Assembly: GCF_036181745.1 (NCBI RefSeq) | Contig: NZ_CP108080.1 | Coordinates: forward strand, 1,984,001-2,048,000 | Source: Streptomyces sp. NBC_00259 | Lineage (GTDB): Bacteria; Actinomycetota; Actinomycetes; Streptomycetales; Streptomycetaceae | Direction of reading: 5' to 3' | Length of the DNA stretch: 64,000 nucleotides | Program-made: the position numbers and the translations under genes | Shown: positions 1-9,514 of the stretch, piece after piece | How positions within the stretch are numbered: position 1 is the stretch's first letter | Layout: the number at the start of each line of letters is the position of its first letter | Notes under the pieces: generated by a model | Seen by the model: the letters and a program-made list of their open reading frames with translations, nothing else | The model's database searches: none | Told to the model about the DNA's origin: nothing

Positions 1-242
1 TTCGCGGTGGTCCCGCGCCGCGACGACGGATGCCGATGGGACGGTCCGAAACGCCGACCCAAACCCTAACGTTGAAGTTTAGGGTTACCAGTGTCTCTAC
101 TTCCTGGACTCTCTCGAACGAGACACTAAGTCGACAAGTGGCGTGCGTTCAACGAACACGCCGAACCTCCCGTTTTTCTTTTCACCCTATGTGATCAGCC
201 GTTGCGCTGACCAACCAGGGTGCTGGCCTGCGCGTTTGTGCG
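1..242 (-). promoter_or_regulatory. ftsQ-ftsZ intergenic promoter region (ftsZ lies off the left edge)
   Basis: This stretch follows the ftsQ stop, where streptomycetes carry ftsZ and its own developmental promoters. On the minus strand I see TTGAAC (147-152) and TAGTGT (123-128) 18 bp apart, and a second -10-like TAGGGT (184-189) with a weak TTGGTC 19 bp upstream. A perfect inverted repeat AACCCTAA (62-69) / TTAGGGTT (79-86) with a 9-nt loop lies downstream. GACAC, the core of the WhiA motif, occurs at 122-126 on plus and at 91-95 on minus. That these are ftsZ promoters is inferred from position. Confidence 0.6.
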
Positions 243-1043
243 TCAACTCGCCGACGCGGCAGGCGCGGTGGGAGCACTCACATCGAAGTACCCCGCACCG
301 GACGCGGCTTTCATCAGGGCGGTGAGCGTACGGGCCTTGACTTCGCCGTCCTCGCTGCTTCCCCACATCACCGTGCGGCCGCGCGTCAGCTTCAGCGTGA
401 TGGAGTCGTACGAGAGGACCTCGACGGAGCGGAGGTCCTTCGCGACCGGTGCGGGGAGTTCGGGAATGACGAGGGACGCCTCCCTCAGCAGCCGCTCCTC
501 GCCGAAGCGCCGCACGCTCGCCGACTGATTCGCCGTCAATTTCACCAATGGGACGCCTTTGGGGGCTTTGTCCACCGTGGCGAAGCGCACGCCCTTCGCG
601 TCCACTTCGATGAACCGTGCGCCCTTCTCCATGAGGAGTACGGGCTCGCGCTCGGTCACCTTCAGAACGACTCCGTGCGGCCACGACCGGTCGGCCTCGA
701 CCGACTCGATACGGGCCAGCCGCTTGCGCAACCGGTTCTCGATCCCACCCAGATCGATGTAAATCAGCGGCGTCCCGATCGGCACATCGGCCGCCGCCTC
801 GACCTCACGGGGCGTCAGAACCCTGGTGCCGGACACCTCGACCCGCTCGGCACGCACCCACGAGGAACCGTAGAGCACCCAGAAGCCGCCCGCGACGAGC
901 AGGGCGGCGAGGAGGGACAGCAGGACCGGGGGGCCGGGGAGCCGGGGGCGGCGGGGTGCGGAACCGCCCTTGCGGGCCGGGCCGGCCGACGACGGGCCGT
1001 TCGGCTTGCGTGTGCCGCGTTCGGCGGTCGTCGGTCCGGCCAT
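243..1043 (-). CDS. ftsQ: Cell division protein FtsQ
   Basis: Bitopic divisome protein that links FtsL/FtsB-type partners to septal wall synthesis. The 266-residue product has a basic, Pro-rich cytoplasmic tail, one membrane segment at about residues 38-58, then a POTRA domain (about 64-132, containing VEVSGTRVLTPREV and a second strand pair ending in VTEREPVLL) and the beta-rich FtsQ domain. Size and layout are normal for actinobacteria. ATG start 21 nt after the murG stop, so it is co-transcribed. It is the last dcw gene in the window before ftsZ. FtsQ is needed for sporulation septa but not for growth in S. coelicolor (known of the species). Confidence 0.95.
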   Translation of the reverse strand: MAGPTTAERGTRKPNGPSSAGPARKGGSAPRRPRLPGPPVLLSLLAALLVAGGFWVLYGSSWVRAERVEVSGTRVLTPREVEAAADVPIGTPLIYIDLGGIENRLRKRLARIESVEADRSWPHGVVLKVTEREPVLLMEKGARFIEVDAKGVRFATVDKAPKGVPLVKLTANQSASVRRFGEERLLREASLVIPELPAPVAKDLRSVEVLSYDSITLKLTRGRTVMWGSSEDGEVKARTLTALMKAASGAGYFDVSAPTAPAASAS

Positions 1044-1064
1044 GCTCCCTGCCCTTCGCCGTGC

Positions 1065-2153
1065 CTATCGGCGTGAGGCGATCGCCTCATACACCATTCC
1101 GACAAGCAGATCGTCTGCGTCCCGGCGGCCGAACTCGGCGGCCGCGCGGGACATCTCGTACAGCCGGTGCGGATCGGCGAGCACCGGGAGCACGTGGCCC
1201 TGGACCCACTGGGGGGTCAGTTCGGCGTCGTCGACCAGCAGTCCACCGCCGGCCTTCACCACCGGCTGGGCGTTCAGCCGCTGTTCGCCGTTGCCGATCG
1301 GCAGCGGTACGTAGGCGGCGGGCAGCCCGACGGCGGAGAGTTCGGCGACGGTCATGGCGCCCGCCCGGCAGAGCATCATGTCGGCCGCGGCGTACGCGAG
1401 ATCCATCCGGTCCACGTACGGTACCGGGATGTACGGCGGCATTCCCGGCATGTTGTCCGCGCGCGGCAGTTCGTTCTTCGGGCCGACCACGTGCAGGATC
1501 TGGATGCCGGAGCGTTGGAGCAGCGGAGCGACCTGCTCGACCACCTCGTTGAGGCGGCGGGCGCCCTGCGAGCCGCCGGAGACCAGCAGCGTCGGCAGGT
1601 TGGGGTCGAGACCGAACGCGGCGCGCGCCTCGGGCCGGACGCGGGCCCGGTCGAGGGTGGCGATGGAGCGGCGCAGCGGGATGCCGATGTAGCGGGCGCC
1701 CCGCAGCTTGCTGTCGGGCGTCGAGACGGCGACAGCCGCGGCGTACCGCGAGCCGATCTTGTTGGCCAGGCCCGGGCGGGCGTTGGCCTCGTGGACGACG
1801 ATCGGCACACCGAGGCGCTTGGCGGCGAGATAGCCGGGCAGCGCGACATAGCCGCCGAAGCCGACGACGGCGTCGGCCTTCGTGTGCTCCAGGATCTGCT
1901 CCGCGGCCTTGATCGTGCCGCGCAGCCGTCCCGGGACGGTGATCAGCTCGGGCGTGGGCTTGCGGGGCAGCGGTACGGCGGGGATCAGGGCCAGATCGTA
2001 GCCACGCTCGGGAACGAGCCTGGTCTCCAGACCGCGCTCTGTTCCGAGGGCCGTGATACCCACGGTCGGATCCTGCCTCCGCAGGGCGTCCGCGAGGGCG
2101 AGCGCGGGCTCGATGTGGCCGGCGGTCCCCCCGCCGGCGAGTACGACATGCAC
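1065..2153 (-). CDS. murG: UDP-GlcNAc:lipid I N-acetylglucosaminyltransferase MurG
   Basis: Peripheral membrane GT28 enzyme that adds GlcNAc to lipid I to give lipid II. The N-terminal glycine loop GGGTAGH (about residues 8-14), the [12 protein letters not shown] motif and the second-domain loop [12 protein letters not shown] (about 192-203) are all present. At 362 residues it has full family length. GTG start only 6 nt after the ftsW stop, so translation is probably coupled. Unlike mycobacteria, murC is not next to it: ftsQ follows directly. Confidence 0.96.
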   Translation of the reverse strand: MHVVLAGGGTAGHIEPALALADALRRQDPTVGITALGTERGLETRLVPERGYDLALIPAVPLPRKPTPELITVPGRLRGTIKAAEQILEHTKADAVVGFGGYVALPGYLAAKRLGVPIVVHEANARPGLANKIGSRYAAAVAVSTPDSKLRGARYIGIPLRRSIATLDRARVRPEARAAFGLDPNLPTLLVSGGSQGARRLNEVVEQVAPLLQRSGIQILHVVGPKNELPRADNMPGMPPYIPVPYVDRMDLAYAAADMMLCRAGAMTVAELSAVGLPAAYVPLPIGNGEQRLNAQPVVKAGGGLLVDDAELTPQWVQGHVLPVLADPHRLYEMSRAAAEFGRRDADDLLVGMVYEAIASRR

Positions 2154-2159
2154 CGAAAT

Positions 2160-3863
2160 TCACCGCTCTCCGGACGGACGTTCCTTGACGCGCCGTCTCA
2201 TCGTCTTCCATCTCACCCCGGGCCTCCGCACGGCCAGCGCCGCCTTCGCCGCGGGATCCTCTCGCGCGAAGGCGATCAGCAGTCCCACGGCGAACATGGT
2301 CGGCAGCAGGGCCGACCCTCCGTAGGAGAACAGCGGGAGGGGGACACCGGCGATCGGCAGCAGACCGAGCACCGCACCGATGTTGACCACGGCCTGGGCC
2401 GTGATCCAGGTGGTCACACCTCCCGCGGCGTACCTCACGAAGGGGTCCTCCGTGCGTCCGGCCACGCGGATACCCGCATAGCCTAGAGCCGCGAAGAGAG
2501 CGAGCACCGACAGTGTCCCCGCCAGACCCAGTTCCTCCCCGGTGATGGCGAAGATGAAGTCGGTGTGGGCTTCCGGGAGTTGGCCCCATTTTTCCACACT
2601 GGCCCCGATGCCGGATCCGAACCATCCGCCGGAGGCGAGGGCATAGATCCCGTGCACGGCCTGCCAGCAGTGGTCGTCGGGGCCGGGGTCGGTGGCGCCG
2701 ACGCACTGGAACCGTGCCATACGGTTCTCACTGGTCTTGATCAGGATGGTGCCGATCACCGTGGCGACGGACAGGACGCCGACGAACAGCCTGGTCGGAG
2801 CACCCGCCAGCCACAGCAGCCCGAAGAGGATCGCGGCCAGGATGATGGCGGTGCCCATGTCACCGCCGAGCATGATCAGCCCGAGCAGCATGAAGGCGAC
2901 GGGGACCAGGGGGACGAGCAGGTGCTTCCACTGCGTGAGCAGCCGTTTGTCCTGCTTGCGGGCGAGCAGGTCGGCGCCCCAGAGGATCAGGGCGAGCTTG
3001 CCGAACTCGCTGGGCTGCAGCTGGAAGGGGCCGCCGAGCGAGATCCAGTTCTGGTTGCCGTTGACGGACTGCCCTATCCCCGGAACCTGCACGAGCACCA
3101 TCAGGAAGGCGCTGACCACGAGGATGGGATAGGCGAGCGCGCGGTGGAGCTTGATCGGCATCCGGGAGGCGAGCAGGAGCAGTCCGCCGCCGATGACGGC
3201 GGCCAGGAACTGCTTGCGGAAGAAGTACGAGGAGGGCCGCGAGTAGTTCAGCGCGGTGATCATCGAGGCGGAGTAGACCATGACCAGGCCGAGCACGGTG
3301 ATCAGCAGTCCCGCGCCGAGGATCACGTAGTACGCGGTGAGCGGCCGGTCCCAGGCCCGGCGGGCCTGCTCGTAGGCACGGCGGACCGTGCCGCCGCGGG
3401 GCGGACGCGGGGCGCCGCCCGTGCGGGCCCCGGCGCGGGCGGCGTCCGGCCGGCGCGCTCCGGGCCGTCCCGCGGCCCCGCTGCGCAGGGCCAGGCCGGG
3501 CATCCCGGCGAAGGCGAAGGCGGGCGCGGGCAGCAGCGCGCGGCCGAGCACGGAGGCGGGCGCGGGCAGCAGCGCGCGACGGAGGGCGGAGGCGAGCGTT
3601 TCTCCCGTCCGCCGTCCCCCGGGGCTTCGCCCGGGAGGCACCCCTGTCCCGGCTCGCTCGACGTACGGCTCCGCCTCGTCGGGAGCGGGGCCCCAGGCCC
3701 TCGTACGGCCCTCGGCCGCGTCACCGGACGCCGGACGGGCCGGGTGCTCCGGGCCGCCCACCGGAGGTCCCTCCACGCCCTTGGGTGCAGGGTGAGTTCG
3801 GGGCGCGGGGTCCGCGGCGGAGTCCCGGCGATGGGAAGGCGCGGCGGTGGCGTCGGGTGGCAT
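2160..3863 (-). CDS. ftsW: Septal peptidoglycan polymerase FtsW (SEDS family) with long N-terminal extension
   Basis: Lipid II polymerase of the divisome, working with FtsI. The SEDS membrane core starts near residue 178 (LTAYYVILGAGLLITVLG) and holds family motifs such as GGDMGTA and the C-terminal segment with LPLFSYGGSALLPT. The product is 567 residues, about 110 longer than I remember for S. coelicolor FtsW. The extra is a Pro/Ala/Arg-rich cytoplasmic tail with a duplicated 12-residue unit built on ALLPAPA. The long start is supported by GGAGGGGA about 9 nt upstream of the ATG. It lies 63 nt after murD and 6 nt before murG. Confidence 0.93.
   Translation of the reverse strand: MPPDATAAPSHRRDSAADPAPRTHPAPKGVEGPPVGGPEHPARPASGDAAEGRTRAWGPAPDEAEPYVERAGTGVPPGRSPGGRRTGETLASALRRALLPAPASVLGRALLPAPAFAFAGMPGLALRSGAAGRPGARRPDAARAGARTGGAPRPPRGGTVRRAYEQARRAWDRPLTAYYVILGAGLLITVLGLVMVYSASMITALNYSRPSSYFFRKQFLAAVIGGGLLLLASRMPIKLHRALAYPILVVSAFLMVLVQVPGIGQSVNGNQNWISLGGPFQLQPSEFGKLALILWGADLLARKQDKRLLTQWKHLLVPLVPVAFMLLGLIMLGGDMGTAIILAAILFGLLWLAGAPTRLFVGVLSVATVIGTILIKTSENRMARFQCVGATDPGPDDHCWQAVHGIYALASGGWFGSGIGASVEKWGQLPEAHTDFIFAITGEELGLAGTLSVLALFAALGYAGIRVAGRTEDPFVRYAAGGVTTWITAQAVVNIGAVLGLLPIAGVPLPLFSYGGSALLPTMFAVGLLIAFAREDPAAKAALAVRRPGVRWKTMRRRVKERPSGER
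3518..3578. repeat. 25-bp direct repeat inside ftsW
   Basis: Two identical 25-bp copies (3518-3542 and 3554-3578) offset by 36 bp, exactly 12 codons, so the reading frame is kept. They encode the repeated ALLPAPA segment of the FtsW N-terminal tail. Confidence 0.85.
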
Positions 3864-3926
3864 GGTTCGCTGTCCCCTCCAGTCGTGGCCGACGCCGCCG
3901 GATCGTGGCGGCGGGGCCAGGGCCGG

Positions 3927-5345
3927 TCAGGCGCGTTCGGCGGCGAGGGCGCGGACCGCGTCCGCGAAGGCCTCGCCTCGCTTGTTGTAGTTGACGAACA
4001 TGTCCATCGAGGCGCAGGCGGGAGCCAGCAGAACCGTGTCCCCCGGCCGCGCGAGCCGTGCCGCTTCGCGGACCGCCGCCGACATCGCCCCAGTGTCGGT
4101 CCGGTCGAGGTCGACCACCGGGACCTCGGGCGCGTGTCGCGTCAGGGCTTCGGCGATCAGCGCCCGGTCCGCGCCGATGAGCACGACGCCGCGCAGTCTC
4201 TTCGCCGACTTCTCGACGAGGTCGTCGAACGTCGCACCCTTGGCGAGGCCGCCCGCGATCCAGACGATCGGGTCGTACGACGCCAAGGAGGCTTCCGTGG
4301 CATGGGTGTTGGTGGCCTTGGAGTCGTCCACGTACGCGACGCCGTCGACCTCGTCCACGTACTCGATGCGGTGCGCGTCGGGCCGGAAGGCCCGCAGTCC
4401 GTCCCGCACGGCGGCGGGCTCGACACCGTAGGCACGGGCCAGCGCGGCCGCGGCGAGGGCGTTGGCGATGTTGTGCGGGGCGGGCGGGTTGACGTCGGAG
4501 ACCTCGGCCAGCTCCTGGGCCTGCTTCTGCCGGTTCTCGACGAACGCGCGGTCCACGAGGATGCCGTCCACGACACCCAGCTGCGAGGGTCCGGGGGTGC
4601 CGAGGGTGAAACCGATCGCGCGGCAGCCCTCCTCGACGTCGGCCTCGCGGACCAGGTCCTCGGTGGCGGGGTCGGCCACGTTGTAGACGCAGGCGACCGT
4701 GTTGCCCTCGTAGATGCGGCCCTTGTCGGCGGCGTACGCCTCCATGGAGCCGTGCCAGTCGAGGTGGTCGGGCGCGAGGTTGAGCACGACGGCGGAGTGG
4801 GCGCGCAGTGAGGGCGCCCAGTGCAGCTGGTAGCTGGACAGCTCGACGGCGAGGACGTCGTACGTCTCGTCGCCCAGTACGGCGTCCAGCAGCGAGACGC
4901 CGATGTTGCCGACGGCCGCCGTCCTCAGGCCCGCCGCCTCCAGGATCGAGGCGAGCATACGGACCGTCGTGGTCTTGCCGTTGGTGCCGGTGACCGCGAG
5001 CCAGGGAGCCGCGCCGGGACCGCGCAGCCGCCAGGCCAGTTCGACGTCTCCCCAGATCTCGACGCCCGCCTCGGCGGCGGCGGCGAACAGGGGCTTGTCG
5101 GGCTTCCAGCCGGGCGCCGTGACGATCAGCTCGGTGCCCGCCGGCAGGGTGGCACCGTCGCCGAGGCGGACGGTGATGCCCGCCGCCTCCAGCTCCGCCG
5201 CCTGCGCCTTCGCGCGCTCGTCGTCGCCGTCGTTGACGACCGTGACGATCGCGCCGAGGCCGTGCAGGACGCGGGCGGCCGGAATGCCGCTCACGCCCAG
5301 CCCGGCGACGGTGACGCGCTTGCCCTGCCAGTCCCGCGTGGTCAC
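3927..5345 (-). CDS. murD: UDP-MurNAc-L-alanine:D-glutamate ligase MurD
   Basis: Cytoplasmic ATP-dependent ligase adding D-Glu to UDP-MurNAc-L-Ala. I placed the start at GTG 5345, which overlaps the mraY stop as GTGA and gives 472 residues ([20 protein letters not shown]...), the usual family size. A further upstream start would add 33 residues that overlap mraY and look non-native. The Rossmann-like N-domain (AGLGVSG) is followed by the Mur ligase P-loop [10 protein letters not shown] near residues 116-125, then [10 protein letters not shown] and the C-terminal domain. Confidence 0.95.
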   Translation of the reverse strand: MTTRDWQGKRVTVAGLGVSGIPAARVLHGLGAIVTVVNDGDDERAKAQAAELEAAGITVRLGDGATLPAGTELIVTAPGWKPDKPLFAAAAEAGVEIWGDVELAWRLRGPGAAPWLAVTGTNGKTTTVRMLASILEAAGLRTAAVGNIGVSLLDAVLGDETYDVLAVELSSYQLHWAPSLRAHSAVVLNLAPDHLDWHGSMEAYAADKGRIYEGNTVACVYNVADPATEDLVREADVEEGCRAIGFTLGTPGPSQLGVVDGILVDRAFVENRQKQAQELAEVSDVNPPAPHNIANALAAAALARAYGVEPAAVRDGLRAFRPDAHRIEYVDEVDGVAYVDDSKATNTHATEASLASYDPIVWIAGGLAKGATFDDLVEKSAKRLRGVVLIGADRALIAEALTRHAPEVPVVDLDRTDTGAMSAAVREAARLARPGDTVLLAPACASMDMFVNYNKRGEAFADAVRALAAERA

Positions 5346-6412
5346 TTGTCGGCCGCCCAGCCCGCGTAGAAGAGTCCCAGACCCACGATGACGCACATGC
5401 CCTGAATGATCCAGAAACGGACCACCACAAGGACTTCCGACCACCCCTTGAGTTCGAAGTGGTGCTGCAGCGGGGCCATCCGGAAGACGCGCTTCCCGGT
5501 GAGCCGGAAGGAGCCGACCTGGATGACCACGGACATGGTGATGAGGACGAACAGACCGCCGAGGAGCGCGAGCAGCAGCTCCGTGCGCGAGCAGATCGCG
5601 AGGCCGGCGAGCGCGCCGCCGAGCGCGAGCGAGCCGGTGTCACCCATGAAGATCTTGGCGGGCGAGGTGTTCCACCACAGGAAGCCGAAGCAGGCGCCCA
5701 TCAGCGCGGAGGCGACGACCGCGAGGTCGAGCGGATCGCGCACCTCGAAGCAGGCGTTGGGGTTCGTCAGCGTCATCGCGTTGGCGCAGGACTCCTGGAA
5801 CTGCCAGAGCCCGATGAAGGTGTACGCACCGAAGACCATCACGGAGGCGCCGGTGGCCAGACCGTCCAGACCGTCGGTCAGGTTCACGCCGTTCGACATC
5901 GCAAGGATCATGAACAGCGCCCAGATCACGAACAGCACCGGGCCGATCGACCAGCCGAAGTCGGTGACGAACGACAGCTTGGTGGAGGCCGGGGTCTGCC
6001 CGCGGATGTCGGCGAACTGCAGCGCAAGCACCGCGAAGGCGATACCGACGATCAGCTGGCCGGCCATCTTCGCCTTGGCCCGCAGACCCAGCGACCGCTG
6101 CTTGACGATCTTGATGTAGTCGTCGAGGAAGCCGACCAGGCCCATGCCCGCCATGAGGAAGAGCACCAGCACACCCGAGAACGTCGGGTCCTCTCCGGTG
6201 ATCACCTTGGTGAGGGCGTACGCGATCAGCGTGGCCAGGATGAAGGCGATGCCGCCCATGGTGGGCGTGCCCTTCTTGCTGCCGTGGCTGCGCGGGCCGT
6301 CGTCGCGGATGAACTGCCCGTATCCCTTGCGGGCCAGCAGCTTGATCAGCAGCGGGGTGCCGATGAGCGTCAGAAAGAGGCCGATGGCCCCCGCGAAGAG
6401 GATCTGCCTCAT
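5342..6412 (-). CDS. mraY: Phospho-MurNAc-pentapeptide transferase MraY (MurX)
   Basis: Polytopic enzyme making lipid I from UDP-MurNAc-pentapeptide and undecaprenyl phosphate. At 356 residues with about ten membrane segments it is full length. Catalytic-family motifs are visible: the aspartate pair in [17 protein letters not shown], and [11 protein letters not shown], plus the HHFELKGW loop near the C-terminus. ATG start overlaps the murF stop as ATGA and its own stop overlaps murD as GTGA, so the three are translationally coupled. Confidence 0.96.
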   Translation of the reverse strand: MRQILFAGAIGLFLTLIGTPLLIKLLARKGYGQFIRDDGPRSHGSKKGTPTMGGIAFILATLIAYALTKVITGEDPTFSGVLVLFLMAGMGLVGFLDDYIKIVKQRSLGLRAKAKMAGQLIVGIAFAVLALQFADIRGQTPASTKLSFVTDFGWSIGPVLFVIWALFMILAMSNGVNLTDGLDGLATGASVMVFGAYTFIGLWQFQESCANAMTLTNPNACFEVRDPLDLAVVASALMGACFGFLWWNTSPAKIFMGDTGSLALGGALAGLAICSRTELLLALLGGLFVLITMSVVIQVGSFRLTGKRVFRMAPLQHHFELKGWSEVLVVVRFWIIQGMCVIVGLGLFYAGWAADK

Positions 6413-7845
6413 CGGCCGGTGACCTGCCCCTCGGAGCCGTCGGTGCCGGCGAGCAGCGCCTCGGCGATCCGCTCGAGCCCGGCCGACCTGGAAGCCTTCA
6501 CCAGCACGACGTCTCCCGGGCGCAGCTCTCTGCGCAACAGTTCGACCGCCGCCTGCGTGTCGGACACGTGCACCGACTCCTCACCCCACGAACCCTCGTT
6601 ATAGGCGCCCAGTTGCAACCAGGACGCTTCCCTGCCCCCGACTGCGACGAGCTTGCTGACGTTGAGCCGGACGGCGAGCCGTCCGACCGCGTCGTGCTCG
6701 GCCAGCGACTCGCCCCCGAGCTCGGCCATCGGGCCGAGCACCGCCCACGTGCGTCCCCCGGCGGCCTGGGCGGCCGCGCCCATGGCCGCGAGCGCACGCA
6801 GGGCGGCTCGCATGGACTCGGGGTTCGCGTTGTAGGCGTCGTTGACGACCGTCACGCCGTCCGTTCGCTCGGTGACCTCCATACGCCAGCGGGAGAGGGT
6901 GCCGGCCTCCGAGAGCGCGGTGGCGATCTCGTCGACGGACATGCCCAGCTCATGGGCGACGGCGGCCGCGGCGAGCGCGTTCGACACGTGGTGCTCACCG
7001 TACAGCCGCAGGGTCACGTCGCTGCACCCGGAGGGTGTGCGAAGGCGGAATGCGGGCTGTCCGCTCGGCATCAGCCGGACGTTCTCGGCGCGTACGTCCG
7101 CTTCGTCCGACTCACCGAAGAACACGACGCGTGCCTTCGTGCGGGAGGCCATGGCGCGTACGAGCGGGTCGTCGGCGTTGAGGACGGCCACCCCGCCCGC
7201 TTCGGCGGCGGGCAGCGACTCGACGAGCTCGCCCTTGGCCTCGGCGATCTGCTCGCGGCCGCCGAACTCGCCGATGTGGGCGGTGCCGACGTTGAGCACG
7301 ACGCCGACGCGCGGCGGGGTGAGACCGGCGAGGTAGCGGATGTGGCCGATGCCGCGGGCGCCCATCTCCAGGACCAGGAACCTGGTCTCCTCGGTGGCGC
7401 TCAGCGCGGTCAGCGGCAGGCCGATCTCGTTGTTGAGGGAGCCGGGGGTCCAGACGGTCGGCGCCTTGCGCTGCAGCACCTGTGCGATGAGGTCCTTGGT
7501 GCTGGTCTTGCCGGCGGAGCCGGTGAGCGCGACGAGGGTCGCGCCGAGCCGCTTGACGACGGCGCGTGCCAGTGCGCCGAGCGCCGCTCGGACGTCGTCG
7601 ACGACGATCGCGGGGACGCCGACGGGACGCGAGGCCAGTACGGCGACCGCGCCCGCGGCGACCACGTCCGCGGCGTAGTCGTGCCCGTCGACCCGCTCGC
7701 CGACGAAGGCGGCGAAGAGGCTGCCGGACTCGATCTCACGGGAGTCCCGGACGACGGGTCCCGTGACGCGCACGGACGGATCCGGTATGTCGTACGGCCG
7801 CCCGCCGACGATTTCGGCGATCTCGGCGAGGGAGAGGGCGATCAA
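6409..7845 (-). CDS. murF: UDP-MurNAc-tripeptide:D-Ala-D-Ala ligase MurF
   Basis: ATP-dependent ligase adding D-Ala-D-Ala to complete the stem peptide. The 478-residue product has the Mur ligase P-loop [11 protein letters not shown] (about 108-118), [11 protein letters not shown] in the central domain, and the C-terminal domain. The start is TTG 7845 ([15 protein letters not shown]...), which overlaps the murE stop as TTGA and has AGGGA about 8 nt upstream. No alternative ATG or GTG would keep the N-terminal domain intact. Confidence 0.95.
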   Translation of the reverse strand: MIALSLAEIAEIVGGRPYDIPDPSVRVTGPVVRDSREIESGSLFAAFVGERVDGHDYAADVVAAGAVAVLASRPVGVPAIVVDDVRAALGALARAVVKRLGATLVALTGSAGKTSTKDLIAQVLQRKAPTVWTPGSLNNEIGLPLTALSATEETRFLVLEMGARGIGHIRYLAGLTPPRVGVVLNVGTAHIGEFGGREQIAEAKGELVESLPAAEAGGVAVLNADDPLVRAMASRTKARVVFFGESDEADVRAENVRLMPSGQPAFRLRTPSGCSDVTLRLYGEHHVSNALAAAAVAHELGMSVDEIATALSEAGTLSRWRMEVTERTDGVTVVNDAYNANPESMRAALRALAAMGAAAQAAGGRTWAVLGPMAELGGESLAEHDAVGRLAVRLNVSKLVAVGGREASWLQLGAYNEGSWGEESVHVSDTQAAVELLRRELRPGDVVLVKASRSAGLERIAEALLAGTDGSEGQVTGR

Positions 7846-9497
7846 TGCTTCATCCCTGACTGTTCATGTGACGTCTTGCGGCTGTGTTCGATCGCTTCGC
7901 GCAGCACCTGGCGGTCGTCGAAGGGGCGGACCACTCCGGCGATGTCCTGACCCTGCTCATGTCCCTTGCCGGCGATCAGCACGGTGTCACCGGCCTCCGC
8001 GCGGGCGACGGCCGCGCTGATGGCCGCGGCGCGGTCCGCGTCGACCAGGACGTCGCCGCGCTCGTGGGCGGGCACCTCGGCGGCGCCCGCGAGCATCGCG
8101 GCGATGATCGCGAGGGGGTCCTCGGAGCGGGGGTTGTCCGAGGTCAGCAACGCGGTGTCGGCGAAGCGGGCGGCGGCGGCACCCATCGGGCCGCGCTTGG
8201 TGCGGTCGCGGTCCCCGCCGCAGCCGAGCACGATGTGCAGCTTGCCCTGGGTGACCTTGCGCAGCGAGCGGAGAACCGATTCGACGGCGTCCGTCTTGTG
8301 CGCGTAGTCGACCACCGCGAGGTACGGCTGGCCGGCGTCGACGCGCTCCAGCCGCCCGGGCACGCCGGGCACCGCGGCGACACCGTCGGCCGCGGTCTGG
8401 GGATCGATCCCGGCGACGGCGAGGGTGACGATCGCGGCGAGGGTGTTGGCGACGTTGAACGGGCCGGGCAGCGGCGCCTCGGCGCGTACCCGCTCGCCTC
8501 CCGGGCCGACGACGGTGAACGTGGAGCCCAGCGGGCCCACTTCGACGTCCTCGGCCCGCCAGTCGGCGTCGGGGTGGCCCTCCGCCGAGAAGCTCACCAC
8601 CGGGATCCCGGCCTCCGCCACGAGGCGCCGGCCGTACTCGTCGTCGAGGTTGACGACGCCGCGCCGGGCGCGGGCCGGCGTGAACAGCTGGGCCTTGGCC
8701 TGGAAGTAGTCCTCCATGCCGGAGTGGAACTCCATGTGCTCCGGCGTGAGGTTGTTGAAGACGGCGACGTCGAAGACGCAGCCGTCGACGCGGCCGAGGA
8801 CCAGCGCGTGGCTGGACACCTCCATCGCGACCGATTCGACGCCGCGCTCGCGCATCACCGCGAACAGCGCCTGCAGATCGGTGGCTTCGGGCGTGGTGCG
8901 CTCCGACTTGATGCGCTCGTCCTCGATGCGCATCTCGACGGTGCCGATCAGCCCGGTGCGGTGTCCGGCGCCGCGCAGCCCGCCCTCGATGAGGTAGGCC
9001 GTGGTGGTCTTGCCGGAGGTGCCGGTGATGCCGATCTGCAGCAGGCCCTCGCCGGGCCGTCCGTAGATGTCGGCGGCGAGCTCGCCCATCCGGCCGCGCG
9101 GGTTCTCGGTGACGAGCACCGGCAGTCCGGTCGCGGCGGCGCGGTCGGCACCCGTCGGGTCGGTGAGGATCGCGACCGCGCCGAGGTCCTTCGCCTGGGC
9201 GACGTAGTCGGCGCCGTGCAGCCGGGCACCGGGCAGCGCGGCGTACACGTCCCCGGGGCGCACGGCCCGGGAGTCGTGCGTGATGCCGGTGACCGCGCCG
9301 GAGCCCGGGGGCTCTACCCCCAGCCGGGCGGCCAGCTCTGCGAGGTCGGTCGCACGGACCTCGGCCGGACGGGGTGGGGCGGTTCGGTACTGATCAGCTT
9401 GTGGCACGGCGGTGAGCGTACCGGGCGTACCGGGACGGGCGCTAAATGAGGTGGCGCCCGGCACCTGGTTCCCGGAATCGGACGTGATCGTTCTCAC
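7842..9497 (-). CDS. murE: UDP-MurNAc-tripeptide synthetase MurE
   Basis: Adds diaminopimelate to UDP-MurNAc-L-Ala-D-Glu. P-loop GITGTSGKTTTAYL is near the middle of the N-terminal half. The specificity motif DNPR (in SDNPRSEDP) marks a Dap-adding rather than Lys-adding enzyme, which fits the LL-Dap wall of Streptomyces. I chose GTG 9497 because GGAGGA lies about 7 nt upstream. A GTG at 9518, overlapping the ftsI stop, is in frame but lacks such a site. The first 45 or so residues are low complexity and the true start could be still further in. Length is about 551 residues. Confidence 0.93.
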   Translation of the reverse strand: MRTITSDSGNQVPGATSFSARPGTPGTLTAVPQADQYRTAPPRPAEVRATDLAELAARLGVEPPGSGAVTGITHDSRAVRPGDVYAALPGARLHGADYVAQAKDLGAVAILTDPTGADRAAATGLPVLVTENPRGRMGELAADIYGRPGEGLLQIGITGTSGKTTTAYLIEGGLRGAGHRTGLIGTVEMRIEDERIKSERTTPEATDLQALFAVMRERGVESVAMEVSSHALVLGRVDGCVFDVAVFNNLTPEHMEFHSGMEDYFQAKAQLFTPARARRGVVNLDDEYGRRLVAEAGIPVVSFSAEGHPDADWRAEDVEVGPLGSTFTVVGPGGERVRAEAPLPGPFNVANTLAAIVTLAVAGIDPQTAADGVAAVPGVPGRLERVDAGQPYLAVVDYAHKTDAVESVLRSLRKVTQGKLHIVLGCGGDRDRTKRGPMGAAAARFADTALLTSDNPRSEDPLAIIAAMLAGAAEVPAHERGDVLVDADRAAAISAAVARAEAGDTVLIAGKGHEQGQDIAGVVRPFDDRQVLREAIEHSRKTSHEQSGMKH

Positions 9498-9514
9498 TGG
9501 CTGTTCCTCCGGGG

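Noticed and set aside
61..86. AACCCTAA/TTAGGGTT resembling eukaryotic telomere repeats
   Set aside because: Single inverted pair in an internal promoter region; Streptomyces ends have different palindromic structures.
2565..4811. 748-codon plus-strand frame across ftsW and murD
   Set aside because: Shadow of two well-identified minus-strand genes; no ribosome-binding site and no recognisable domain.
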